A stretch of 64,000 nt of DNA from JAGPUQ01 sp036961295 (GTDB lineage: Bacteria > Pseudomonadota > Gammaproteobacteria > Pseudomonadales > Porticoccaceae): assembly GCA_036961295.1 (NCBI GenBank), contig JBALVX010000002.1, positions 625,185-689,184 on the forward strand, written 5' to 3'. Under the pieces are notes generated by a model. It made no database searches. It was not told the DNA's origin and saw nothing but the letters and a program-made list of their open reading frames with translations. Of the stretch, positions 1 through 8,678 are shown piece after piece. A program made the translations under genes and the position numbers. Positions within the stretch are counted from its first letter, which is position 1. The number at the start of each line of letters is the position of its first letter.

Positions 1-2339
1 TCATCAAAAGGTTTGTTGATAATTCGCTCTACCGTCAGCGGCTTGAGTTCCTGCCGGATGTCGATGAGCACATCGGCGGTGAGCACAATCACCGGGGTAT
101 CCCGGTTTGGGTTGTCGGTTTGTCGAATCTCGTGGATGGCTTCTACGCCGGTGACTTCCGGCATGTGCAGGTCTATCAATAGCACATCGTAATGGGTCTT
201 TTGGCAGGCGCTTATCGCTTCGCGGCCATTGCTGGCCTGTTGATATTGACAACCGGTACGCGCAAGCAAAGTACACAATAGCAAACGGCTGAATTCATTA
301 TCCTCGGCAACCAGTACCTGGATACCGTCCAGGTTGACACTGGCGTCGTTTTCATTCGATGTTGACCCAACATTAACTAGCGCCGCCTTGAGTTCCGCCA
401 GGCCAGCGGGTTTCGCGATGAAGGTGGCTGTCGGGTGGCCGTTGATCAGCGCTTCGGGTAATTGCTCGCGAATAACCTGTAGAGGTGCCTGCACTACTAC
501 CGGGCAGGGCAAGTTGTCGATTACATATTCGAGTGCCGCCATTTGTTGATGCTCTGGTTCGCCGAGCGACCAGTTGATCAGCACCGCGGTGGGAGTATGT
601 GCGGCGAGAGTATCAATTAATTCGTCAAAGCTAGCGGCTTCAATGAATTCGTTTGTTATGCGCGTTAATAAATGACGGCCGGCATTACGGCTCTGCTCGT
701 CGGTGTCATAGAGTAGTACCGGGCCGGGAATATCGGCAGCTTGCGGTTTGGGAAGTTGTTGAGCCAGGGGTAAGACGATTCTACACAGAGTGCCTTTCCC
801 CGGCTTGCTGTCGAAATGGATTGTGCCGCCCATCAGATTGATATAGGCCTTAACAATGGGTAGTCCGAGGCCGGTGCCGCCAAAGCGGCGACTGATAGTG
901 GTGTCGGCTTGCACAAAAGCTTCAAAAATTTGCTCCTGCTGGGCGGGACTCATGCCGATGCCGGTATCGCTCACGGCAATAATCATCTTGTCGTGAAGGG
1001 GGTCCTGGCGATCAATGGAAATGCGGATCGTCACGCTGCCCCGCTCGGTAAACTTGATGGCATTGCCGACTAAGTTGGTCATAATCTGCCGGATGCGCAT
1101 AGCGTCGCCGATCAAGCGGTCGGGAATGTCGGGGTCGAAGTCACAGTACAGTTCGATGCCCTTGTGGTGGGCGGCGGGGGCCAGTAATTGAACCGGATGT
1201 TCGATACACTCGAACACGTCGTAGGGTTCGTTGATGACGGTTTGGGCACCGGACTGGAGTTTGGTGAATTCGAGAATATCGTTGATCATGGTTAATAGCT
1301 GACTTGAAGCACTATCAATAATTTGACAATAGTATTTGTCGCTGCTGTCCAGGGGTGATTGTTCGAGCAGGCGCACAAAACCCTGGATAGAGGTGAGTGG
1401 GGTGCGCAATTCGTGGCTCATGCGGGCGAGAAAGTCAGTTTTGGCGTAGTTTGCGGCCTCGGCTTCTTCGCTGGCCTGCACCGCTGCCGCCGTCGCCCGC
1501 TGCAGCGCGGTATTTTTGGCCTGCAAATCTTTTAGGGCTCTGGTTACATCCACTGTCGCGGTGTTGACTCGCTGCTCCAGGTTTGATCGACTGCGGGCTA
1601 CCGATTCAGCCAGATGATTGATACCGGTGGCGAGAACGGAGAGCTCATCTTCGGTGGAGACCAGGGCGCGTGCACTTAAGTCGCCATGCTGCAGAGAATC
1701 AACCGTCTGGGTCAATTTGCGGATGGGGGTGAGTACTGATCGGGATAAAGCCAGGGCTAGCAGGAAAGCGGTACCCATAACCCCTGCGGCGAGACCGATG
1801 CTAGTAAAAATAATATCCCGTTGCTGTTTGCGCGCACTAGCAAGGTCTATTGCGACCACCACCCAGCCGAGGATTTCCCGGGTAACCGCAAGTTGCTCGC
1901 TATCGGGATAATCCTCGACCTCAAGGCTAGTGGTATAAACGGGTTTTTCAAACAACAGGAAGTCATCGTATTGTCGCGGACCAGCACCGAGAGGCTCGGT
2001 CAAGCTAATGCTCTCGCGGGCGGGAAAAGAGGCACTGGGCAACAGCACGCGGCGTTGGCTATCCAAAAAAGCAACGCCGAGGATATTCGGCATCCGTTCT
2101 ATCGAATTGGCCATGCTGACCAGCAAAGATTGATTATTGGTGTACAGCGCAAAGTCAGCCGTGCGCGACAGGTGGTCTACCATGCGGTGACCAGACTGAT
2201 TCATGGTAGCGGTAATATCGCCTTGCCGGATATAGATGTTAGTGGCGGTAAGCAGGGAGGTGATCAGTAATAAGGGCAGTGAGCCAATAAGCAGTAATCG
2301 GGCCTGTAAGCTTTGTCTCAAGGCGCGCGGAAGCCACAT
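1..2339 (-). CDS. GacS/BarA-like hybrid sensor histidine kinase, partial (C-terminus beyond window)
   Basis: Membrane sensor kinase starting phosphorelay signalling. About 779 residues are visible and the frame stays open at the left edge. Order seen: TM1 about 16-38, a periplasmic sensor segment of about 135 residues, TM2 about 175-199, HAMP about 200-250, coiled coil, HisKA with MSHELRTPL (His near 309), HATPase_c with NLVGNAIKF and DTGIGM / GGTGLGLPIV, a degenerate receiver-like segment (VLINWSL, Asn where the phospho-Asp should be), then a true receiver with VLVAEDN and LLIDLHMPE. A C-terminal Hpt domain would be expected outside the window. Its ATG overlaps the stop of the upstream binding-protein gene (TGATG), so the two are probably translationally coupled and the binding protein may feed ligand information to the sensor. 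Family assignment is firm; the ligand is unknown. Confidence 0.9.
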   Translation of the reverse strand, partial: MWLPRALRQSLQARLLLIGSLPLLLITSLLTATNIYIRQGDITATMNQSGHRMVDHLSRTADFALYTNNQSLLVSMANSIERMPNILGVAFLDSQRRVLLPSASFPARESISLTEPLGAGPRQYDDFLLFEKPVYTTSLEVEDYPDSEQLAVTREILGWVVVAIDLASARKQQRDIIFTSIGLAAGVMGTAFLLALALSRSVLTPIRKLTQTVDSLQHGDLSARALVSTEDELSVLATGINHLAESVARSRSNLEQRVNTATVDVTRALKDLQAKNTALQRATAAAVQASEEAEAANYAKTDFLARMSHELRTPLTSIQGFVRLLEQSPLDSSDKYYCQIIDSASSQLLTMINDILEFTKLQSGAQTVINEPYDVFECIEHPVQLLAPAAHHKGIELYCDFDPDIPDRLIGDAMRIRQIMTNLVGNAIKFTERGSVTIRISIDRQDPLHDKMIIAVSDTGIGMSPAQQEQIFEAFVQADTTISRRFGGTGLGLPIVKAYINLMGGTIHFDSKPGKGTLCRIVLPLAQQLPKPQAADIPGPVLLYDTDEQSRNAGRHLLTRITNEFIEAASFDELIDTLAAHTPTAVLINWSLGEPEHQQMAALEYVIDNLPCPVVVQAPLQVIREQLPEALINGHPTATFIAKPAGLAELKAALVNVGSTSNENDASVNLDGIQVLVAEDNEFSRLLLCTLLARTGCQYQQASNGREAISACQKTHYDVLLIDLHMPEVTGVEAIHEIRQTDNPNRDTPVIVLTADVLIDIRQELKPLTVERIINKPFD

Positions 2340-3358
2340 CATGGGCGCTTAGCTAGAGCATCTTCGTACATTTTGTACAGAGCGCTTTCATTGGGGAGGG
2401 AGATGTTAAGCGCTTTGGCGACGGAGGGGTTTGCGTGTAGCGTGTAATAGCGGGGGTAGTGGAGGCCAGCGCTGAAGGCTTTGGTTTTTAGCAGGGCGTC
2501 GGCGGTTAGTTCCGCACCGTGTTGCCCGATATTGCTGGGGCTTGCATAAATGGACGCCAGCGCCCCGGCATTGGTATAGGCTCTGGAAAAACCGATGACT
2601 GGAATTTTGTTGCGAAACCCCAAATACAGTGCCCACTTGGCGGTGGCGCGATTAAATACGGCGCTATCCGGCAGGGCGACAAAGACATCGCAGTTTTTGA
2701 TCAGTGGCGACATAGCGGCCACCGGATTATCGTGTTCACTGAGGGTTTTTGAGGCCAGGGCAAAGTTGAGGTTTGTGGCCGACTGCTCCAGTGCGGCAAT
2801 GTTGGCACTGGAAATAGGCCCCGTTACCGTTGCCGCCTTGCGCGCATTGGGTGCCAATATTCGCGCTAACAACATAATTCGGTCGGGAGACTGATCGAGC
2901 ACCACCGAGGCGACATTTTTTTGATCGGGCGTCTCGCCTTCCAGGCGTTGCCACACATCGCTGGTAATAAACAGGTTAATGGTTTTTTTGCCAGAGCGAT
3001 TTTGATAGGCAAGCTCGGTGGCCGGGGTGCCAATGGTGACAATGATGTCTTCCGGCCAGGGCGCGAGCAGTGCATTTTGCTCCGCGCTGTCGCCCAGCAC
3101 GGTGACTGCGATGCGGGTATCGGGAGACAGGGCGAGGAGGGTGCTAGAGAAGTGCTGCTGGGTTTCGCGATAATAGTTTTGTTCGCCCGACACTAACAGG
3201 CGGACGGTATTAGCCTGTGCCGAACCACAGCTCAGAATAAATACAATAAGCCCCCACCGCAGATATCTGTGATACCCGCCGATCCGTTTTACTAAGCCTT
3301 CCCTAGATTTAATTGCCAACAATTCCATCATATCTTTTTTGAGAACCCTCACCCCCAC
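2339..3358 (-). CDS. Periplasmic ABC_sub_bind-family (PF04392-like) binding protein
   Basis: Probable periplasmic solute-binding protein of the ABC_sub_bind type (two alpha/beta lobes). A hydrophobic signal segment (YLRWGLIVFILSCGSAQA) ends about 50 residues in. Later VTIGTPATELA, LPDSAVFNR and IPVIGFSRAYTNAGALASIY are typical of this fold. No ABC permease or ATPase lies nearby. Instead it sits between a TonB receptor and a sensor kinase that it overlaps by 3 nt, so a ligand-relay role for the kinase is the better inference. The start is uncertain: GTG at 3358, or ATG at 3331 or 3328, the latter giving a more normal signal peptide. Confidence 0.75.
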   Translation of the reverse strand: MGVRVLKKDMMELLAIKSREGLVKRIGGYHRYLRWGLIVFILSCGSAQANTVRLLVSGEQNYYRETQQHFSSTLLALSPDTRIAVTVLGDSAEQNALLAPWPEDIIVTIGTPATELAYQNRSGKKTINLFITSDVWQRLEGETPDQKNVASVVLDQSPDRIMLLARILAPNARKAATVTGPISSANIAALEQSATNLNFALASKTLSEHDNPVAAMSPLIKNCDVFVALPDSAVFNRATAKWALYLGFRNKIPVIGFSRAYTNAGALASIYASPSNIGQHGAELTADALLKTKAFSAGLHYPRYYTLHANPSVAKALNISLPNESALYKMYEDALAKRP

Positions 3359-3437
3359 TAAGGTGAGTAGTTAGGGTTGTTCCCGTCCATTCAGACCCGC
3401 CTATCCATTTTGGTTTAAGGGAAATCCAGCGTTGCTT

Positions 3438-5498
3438 TCAACAGACTCTGGTTTCAAACACGTTTTCTTCATAAAATTCGTTGTAGTTATCGCCCAGATT
3501 TTGGCCGATCAGTTGCAGTTTCCCGCTGCTCCCGCCGGCCTTAAAGTGGTAAGTGATTTGCGCGTCTAGGCGGGTAAATTCATCGATAAAATCACCCGAA
3601 AGCCATCGCACTTCATTTTGATGATAGAGAGTGACCCCGGCACTGAAGGCGTCATTGAGCCGGTGGTTGACGAGCAAGCTACCGGCATGACGAGGCATAC
3701 TATTATCGACGTCGGTGAAAGTCAGCGGCGCGAGCGTTTCAATCAGCTCACTGTCCAGGTCGAGATAGGTGTAGTGCAGCCTTATGTAGGTGTGATCGCC
3801 TGGGCGATAGGTAAGTTCCATCTCGGCGCCTCGGGTTTCCCAGGTGGCGATGTTGTCCCGTACCAGGCGGCTGGTATCAAGGTTTGCAGGAAAGTCGTTA
3901 AAAGACTCCTTGTAATCTTCCAGGCCATCGTCAATTTCTTCCCAGAACAGCTTGAAGTCAAGGGTCATATTATGGTCGGGCAAACGCGCCAAATAAGCCA
4001 GTTCGACATTGGTAATCTGCTCTTCATCGAGCTCTTCGGTACGGCGTTGGTCTTCTAGTATCAAGCCCCCCGCTCGATAGACGAGGCGCTCGTTGGTTTC
4101 GGTGATGGAGGGCGTGCGCTTACCCCTAGCACCGCTTAAACGTAGGGTGTGATCCGGGTATAGATCGTAGTTAAGGGAGAGGCGAGGGGACATCAAGGTG
4201 CCCTGGATGGAGTGCTCGACCATCATCCCGGCGTTGAAGGTAAGGCGCTGCCAGGGCGACCATTCACTGTGGCTGAAGAAGCGGAAAGATTGTTCGTCTA
4301 CTTTGCCCTTGTCGCCGAGAAACAGGGTGGAGTCAACCGACTCGTGGCGGGCACCCAGGCCGACGGTCCATTTTAAACGGTCTGAAAACTGATGGCGATA
4401 GCGGCCTTCCAGGTCGTAACGTTCGGATTCCATGGTGTGAAAACCAAAAATAAAGGGCTGATCGACAAGATTAAAGGGTGCCCCAAATAAAAACGGAGGA
4501 ACCAAGGTAGAGAGTAGTCCAAGATTGGCGGTGCCGTAGGCGCGAAAGTAATTGCGATAAAACTGCAGCTGGAAGTCCTGTTTATCGGAAATCAGGTGAT
4601 CCCAATGCAGGCGCTGATACTGGCTGTAATAGCGCACCGGAATAAATTCATCGGTACTCGAGGGATAGCCGAACTCAGTCTCCTGGCGGGAAAAACCGAC
4701 ATCCAGATCAAGACTATTATTGAGGTTCGGGGTCAAGGTAGTGCGCAGGGCAAAGCTGAGGGCTTCTTCGCCATCGTCGGGGCCGAAGGCGTCGATGTCG
4801 GGGAAACCATTATTGTGTCGGTAGTTTACCGATAAGCGATAATCGGCGGCGCCCAGGTTGTTGTTGTGGCGCAGGGCGACCTCGCGGGTACGGTTATCCC
4901 CGCTAATGACTTTGAGGCGGGTACCGGCATCCTGTATCGGTGCGCGAGTAATAATATTCACCGCACCTAAAAATGCGTTGGAGCCCTGGGTGGGCGCGTT
5001 GGATCCGCGCACGATTTCAATGCGCTCAATATCGTCGAGATCGATGCCAAGGGAACTCCAGATTACCGTCGACTGGATAGGTTCATATACGGAGCGGCCA
5101 TCGACCATGACTTCTAAATGATTGGGGAATTCCTGGCCCACTCCGTGGTAGGAAATTGCGAAACGATTGGCGTTAACCGCGTAAGCCTGAAAGCCCGGCA
5201 CCAGGCGAAACACGTCGACCCAGTTCAGCGCGCCGGAGTCGGCAATCATCTGCTGGTCGATAATGGTAATACTGGCGGGACTGCGATTTAAGGCCTGATC
5301 CATTCCGGTGGCGACAGAGATAACGGGAATGTCGCTTAATAAATCAGCTTCAGTAAGAGTTTCGCGTGCTGCGAAAGCGACATTGGTGCTACCGCAGCTC
5401 AACAGTATCCCAAACACACAGGCAACAGCTGAAAGCTGATCTACACCGCGGAGCGGCGATGGATGGCAGGCCTTAGATGTGTGGGGGGTGAATAACAC
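3438..5498 (-). CDS. TonB-dependent outer-membrane receptor, C-terminus frameshifted
   Basis: Outer-membrane beta-barrel transporter with an N-terminal plug, energised by TonB/ExbBD. The plug shows LNWVDVFRLVPGFQAY, VMVDGRSVYEP, IERIEIVRGSNA and GAVNIITRAP. The reading frame opens upstream to a TTG at 5555, but GTG at 5498 has an AGGGAAG Shine-Dalgarno and leads into a signal peptide ending ..NVAFAA. It is a tandem paralogue of the next gene upstream (5624-7717), with the same strand and domain layout. The protein ends abruptly at FETRVC, whereas the paralogue continues FETKVFLRAQIELPD. The nucleotides after the stop encode LLKATLDFP in another frame, matching that tail, so one base appears lost near 3444-3446. 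Substrate unknown. Confidence 0.88.
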   Translation of the reverse strand: MLFTPHTSKACHPSPLRGVDQLSAVACVFGILLSCGSTNVAFAARETLTEADLLSDIPVISVATGMDQALNRSPASITIIDQQMIADSGALNWVDVFRLVPGFQAYAVNANRFAISYHGVGQEFPNHLEVMVDGRSVYEPIQSTVIWSSLGIDLDDIERIEIVRGSNAPTQGSNAFLGAVNIITRAPIQDAGTRLKVISGDNRTREVALRHNNNLGAADYRLSVNYRHNNGFPDIDAFGPDDGEEALSFALRTTLTPNLNNSLDLDVGFSRQETEFGYPSSTDEFIPVRYYSQYQRLHWDHLISDKQDFQLQFYRNYFRAYGTANLGLLSTLVPPFLFGAPFNLVDQPFIFGFHTMESERYDLEGRYRHQFSDRLKWTVGLGARHESVDSTLFLGDKGKVDEQSFRFFSHSEWSPWQRLTFNAGMMVEHSIQGTLMSPRLSLNYDLYPDHTLRLSGARGKRTPSITETNERLVYRAGGLILEDQRRTEELDEEQITNVELAYLARLPDHNMTLDFKLFWEEIDDGLEDYKESFNDFPANLDTSRLVRDNIATWETRGAEMELTYRPGDHTYIRLHYTYLDLDSELIETLAPLTFTDVDNSMPRHAGSLLVNHRLNDAFSAGVTLYHQNEVRWLSGDFIDEFTRLDAQITYHFKAGGSSGKLQLIGQNLGDNYNEFYEENVFETRVC

Positions 5499-5623
5499 TA
5501 TTTTCTTCCCTGAAAACGGGCTGGCGCTATCAGTGTAGCGATTCCAGCGGGGCAAACAAGCCTTGGTGCTACTGCCTTAAAGGCTAATTCTAGCCTTGTT
5601 TAATCCCTGGTGCGAGGTCGGCG

Positions 5624-7717
5624 CTAATCAGGCAGCTCTATTTGGGCGCGTAGAAATACTTTAGTTTCAAACAGGTTCTCTTCGTTGAATTCGCTGTAGT
5701 CGTCAAACAGATTTTGGCCTACCAACTGTAAGGTGGCCTCTGAGGTGCCTACCTGAAAGTGGTAAGTGGCCTGGGCATCAAAGCGGGTAAATTGCTCGGT
5801 GAAGTTACCATTGCGCCAGTCGACATCGGTTTGATATTGGGCGAAAAAGCCGAGGTCAAAATTTTGTGTCAGCTGATGGTTAACCAATAAACCGCCGCTG
5901 TGTTGTGGGGTGCCTTCGTCGAAGTCTTTCGTCACCCATGGGTTGAAGCTGTCTATCCGGGTACTGTCGATATCCGCATAGGCGTAGTGCAAGCGGATAA
6001 ACGTACGACTGCCAGGTCGATAGGTGAGCTGTAACTCGGCGCCCGTGGTGTTCCAGTCGGCGACGTTATCGCGCACCAGACGCTCGTCGTCGCCGAATAC
6101 CGTGGGGGTGATAACTTCGCGGTAGTCATCCAGGCCGTCGCGGATCTCTTCGCGAAACAGGTTGATATCAATGCTTAGGCCCAGTGCAGGGAAGTGCCCC
6201 ACATAGCCGAGTTCAACGCTAGTAAGCTGCTCTTCGTCCAGGGCCTCTGTACGGCGTATATCTTCCGCAATGATGGCCCCTGTGAGGGTAGTGAGGGAAA
6301 ATAGGTTTCTTTCATTGGTTTCGCTAATAGAAGGTGCCCTACGACCCTGCGCCAGACTGACGCGCAGGGTGTGATCCGGTGTCAGTGCGTAATTGAGAGA
6401 CACTCGGGGTGACAGTAGCGTGCCGACGCGCGTTTTTTCAACCATGGCTCCAGCATTCACCGTCCACTGATCGAGAGGTGACCATTGGGTGTGGGCAAAA
6501 AAGCGCCAAGTTTGTTCGTTGATGCTTTGTGAGCTGGTGAAGGTCGAACTGTCCACGGTTTCGTGTCGCGCACCAAACCCCCATATCGAATTAAAGTGGT
6601 CGGAAAATTGGTAGCGATAGCTGCCTTCCAGATCATAGCGTTCGGATTCCAGAGAATCGAAACCCTGAATTATGGGCTGGTCGGGAATGCCGGGGGGAAT
6701 GGGGAAAACCCCTGAAGGGATGTTTAAAATTTGCGATAGCAAACCGAAATTACGAGTGCCATCCGCTTGCAAATGATTGCGATAAAATTGCAGCTGTAAA
6801 CTGCTTTTATCTGAGATCAAACGTTCCCAGGCCAGTCGTTGATATTGGCTGTCATAGCGTATTGGAATATATTCTTCGGTGCGATCGGCGTCGCCAAATT
6901 CGGTATCCTGGCGACTAAAACCAACATCGATATCCAGCGTGTCGCTCAGCGACGGGGTATAGGTGCTACGTAAATTAATATGCCAGGCTTCTTCGCCATC
7001 GTCCGGGCCAAAGGCGTCGAAATCGGGGAAGCCGTCATCGCGGCGGTGACCCAGGGAGAGTCGGTAGTCGGCGGCGCCAATTTGGGCGCTGTGTCGCAGG
7101 GTGGTCTCCCGCGTGCCGTCTTCGCCGACAATGGCTTTAAGTCGGGTGCCCTGGTCTTGTATGGGTTTGCGGGTAATGATGTTGACAGCGCCAACAAAGG
7201 CATTGGAGCCGTGGGCGGCGGCGCTGCTACCGCGCACCACTTCAATGTGATCAATATCGTCAAAATCGATACCTAGAGCACCCCAGATCACAGTGGACTG
7301 GATAGGATCGTACACAGAGCGGCCATCGACCATCACCTCCAGGTGGTTCGGTAGCTCGCGGCCCTGGCCGTGGTAGGAAATCCCGTAGCGATTGGCGTTC
7401 GGCGCGTAGGCCTGGAAACCCGGCACCAGACGAAACACATCCACCCAATTCAGTGCCCCAGAAGCGCGAATCATCTCCCGATCGATAATGGTGACGCTAG
7501 CCGGAGCCTGTGCCGGTGTCTGCTCAAGACGGCTGGCGATGCTGATTGTCGCAATATTGCCGAGTAAATCCGCTTCGGTGAGCATTGGTTCCAGATTGGC
7601 GCTAGCGCCAGATGACACCAGAAGGCAGCCGACAAGACCGAGCGCGGCCCGAAGGATGCTGTGGTCGGTGTAGGGTTTTAATAAGTGAAGAGACATCTGT
7701 AGCTGTCTAATATGCAT
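5624..7717 (-). CDS. TonB-dependent outer-membrane receptor
   Basis: Full-length TonB-dependent receptor of 697 residues with a signal peptide (ALGLVGCLLVSSGASA), a short box TEADLLGNIATISIAS, a plug domain (SVTIIDREMIRASG, VMVDGRSVYDP, IDHIEVVRGSSAAAHG, GAVNIITRKP) and a long beta-barrel ending FETKVFLRAQIELPD. It is closely similar along its length to the receptor just downstream (3438-5498), so the pair arose by tandem duplication and the genes are only about 125 nt apart. The plug is of the type found in receptors with vitamin B12/siderophore-like or uncharacterised ligands; the substrate cannot be read from sequence. First gene of the probable receptor-binding protein-sensor kinase run. 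Confidence 0.92.
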   Translation of the reverse strand: MHIRQLQMSLHLLKPYTDHSILRAALGLVGCLLVSSGASANLEPMLTEADLLGNIATISIASRLEQTPAQAPASVTIIDREMIRASGALNWVDVFRLVPGFQAYAPNANRYGISYHGQGRELPNHLEVMVDGRSVYDPIQSTVIWGALGIDFDDIDHIEVVRGSSAAAHGSNAFVGAVNIITRKPIQDQGTRLKAIVGEDGTRETTLRHSAQIGAADYRLSLGHRRDDGFPDFDAFGPDDGEEAWHINLRSTYTPSLSDTLDIDVGFSRQDTEFGDADRTEEYIPIRYDSQYQRLAWERLISDKSSLQLQFYRNHLQADGTRNFGLLSQILNIPSGVFPIPPGIPDQPIIQGFDSLESERYDLEGSYRYQFSDHFNSIWGFGARHETVDSSTFTSSQSINEQTWRFFAHTQWSPLDQWTVNAGAMVEKTRVGTLLSPRVSLNYALTPDHTLRVSLAQGRRAPSISETNERNLFSLTTLTGAIIAEDIRRTEALDEEQLTSVELGYVGHFPALGLSIDINLFREEIRDGLDDYREVITPTVFGDDERLVRDNVADWNTTGAELQLTYRPGSRTFIRLHYAYADIDSTRIDSFNPWVTKDFDEGTPQHSGGLLVNHQLTQNFDLGFFAQYQTDVDWRNGNFTEQFTRFDAQATYHFQVGTSEATLQLVGQNLFDDYSEFNEENLFETKVFLRAQIELPD

Positions 7718-7904
7718 GATTTTTTTCTTGGCTGGATAGATAGTTTTATTAGTTTAAGTAGTCTACCAATGCGTGGAACATTAAACCATACGATCTTAAT
7801 TAGCCTTCGGCGCCACCGGTAGCGGATTAGCGTGGCAATACTGACAGTCTGGAAGGGGCCGTGTACCATGTTATTCCTTTAGAAAAGAATTTACGCAGCA
7901 CACC
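7718..7904. other. Divergent intergenic region between TonB receptor and phosphatase
   Basis: 187 nt separating two divergent units. It must hold both promoters, but I could not pick convincing -35/-10 pairs. A 63-codon minus-strand reading frame covers part of it and looks non-coding. Confidence 0.5.
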
Positions 7905-8606
7905 ATGAGTGAAATTTATTTTGTCCGTCACGGGCAGGCCTCTTTACTCGCCAAAAACTATGATCAGCTGTCGGATTTAGGTTGGCAGCAGGCGCGTTGG
8001 TTGGGGGAGTATTTCCGGGAGCGCGAACTATCCTTCGATCGGGTTATTGTCGGCGACATGCGCCGTCATCGGGAAACCCTGCAAGGCCTCAGTGAGGGCA
8101 TGGGAATAAGTTGGGAGTCTCAAATAGATCCCCGGTTCAATGAGTTTACGTTTCGACCGGTTATGCGTTTGTATCAACAGTGCAACAATCCCGAAGCCGA
8201 AGCGCCGACAACCGCCGAAGAATTTTTTGGTATGTTGCGGGAAGTAATGGAAGCCTGGATTGCAGGTGAGCTGGATGAAATATTGCGGCGCCACGATGAA
8301 GAAAAAAACAGCAGAACTGAAAGTTGGGACCAGTTTAACCAGCGCGTGGTGGCGGGCCTGAATGAGGTACAGCAGGGCCCACGGGGAGAGCGGGTATTGA
8401 TCGTCTCCTCCGGCGGCCCTAAATCCCTGGCGATGAAACATGTTATGGGTCTGTCGAACGACGCGACCATCGAGTTGATGTTGCAAATCCGCAATACCTC
8501 GGTGACGCGATTTTTGAGCAGCGCTGAACGTATGTCGCTGCGGGCATTTAATGGTCTGGCGCATATGGAGCGCACAGATCGACGCCACGCGATTACTATG
8601 GTTTAA
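7905..8606 (+). CDS. Histidine phosphatase superfamily protein, second catalytic His absent
   Basis: Histidine phosphatase (phosphoglycerate mutase-like) fold, 233 residues. The N-terminal phosphoacceptor motif is intact (IYFVRHGQAS), as is the second arginine region (RRHRETLQGL). At the usual late S-H-G-G motif the sequence is LIVSSGGPKSLAM, with Ser replacing the second catalytic His, so ordinary phosphatase chemistry may be weakened or altered. It stands 72 nt before an ACAD11-like dehydrogenase and a phosphotransferase, which act on phosphorylated acyl-CoA in related systems. A role in that pathway is inference from position only. Confidence 0.82.
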   Translation: MSEIYFVRHGQASLLAKNYDQLSDLGWQQARWLGEYFRERELSFDRVIVGDMRRHRETLQGLSEGMGISWESQIDPRFNEFTFRPVMRLYQQCNNPEAEAPTTAEEFFGMLREVMEAWIAGELDEILRRHDEEKNSRTESWDQFNQRVVAGLNEVQQGPRGERVLIVSSGGPKSLAMKHVMGLSNDATIELMLQIRNTSVTRFLSSAERMSLRAFNGLAHMERTDRRHAITMV

Positions 8607-8678
8607 CTTAAGAGTTAGGGTTTAAACCGACATAGAACACGAATTTTAAACTTAGAGTAAAGAAGAGGAAGTAGGGAT

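Noticed and set aside
7678..7869. 63-codon minus-strand frame before the TonB receptor
   Set aside because: Overlaps the receptor start, no Shine-Dalgarno and no similarity that I recognise.
8028..8588. 186-codon minus-strand frame
   Set aside because: Antisense to the histidine phosphatase gene and without motifs.
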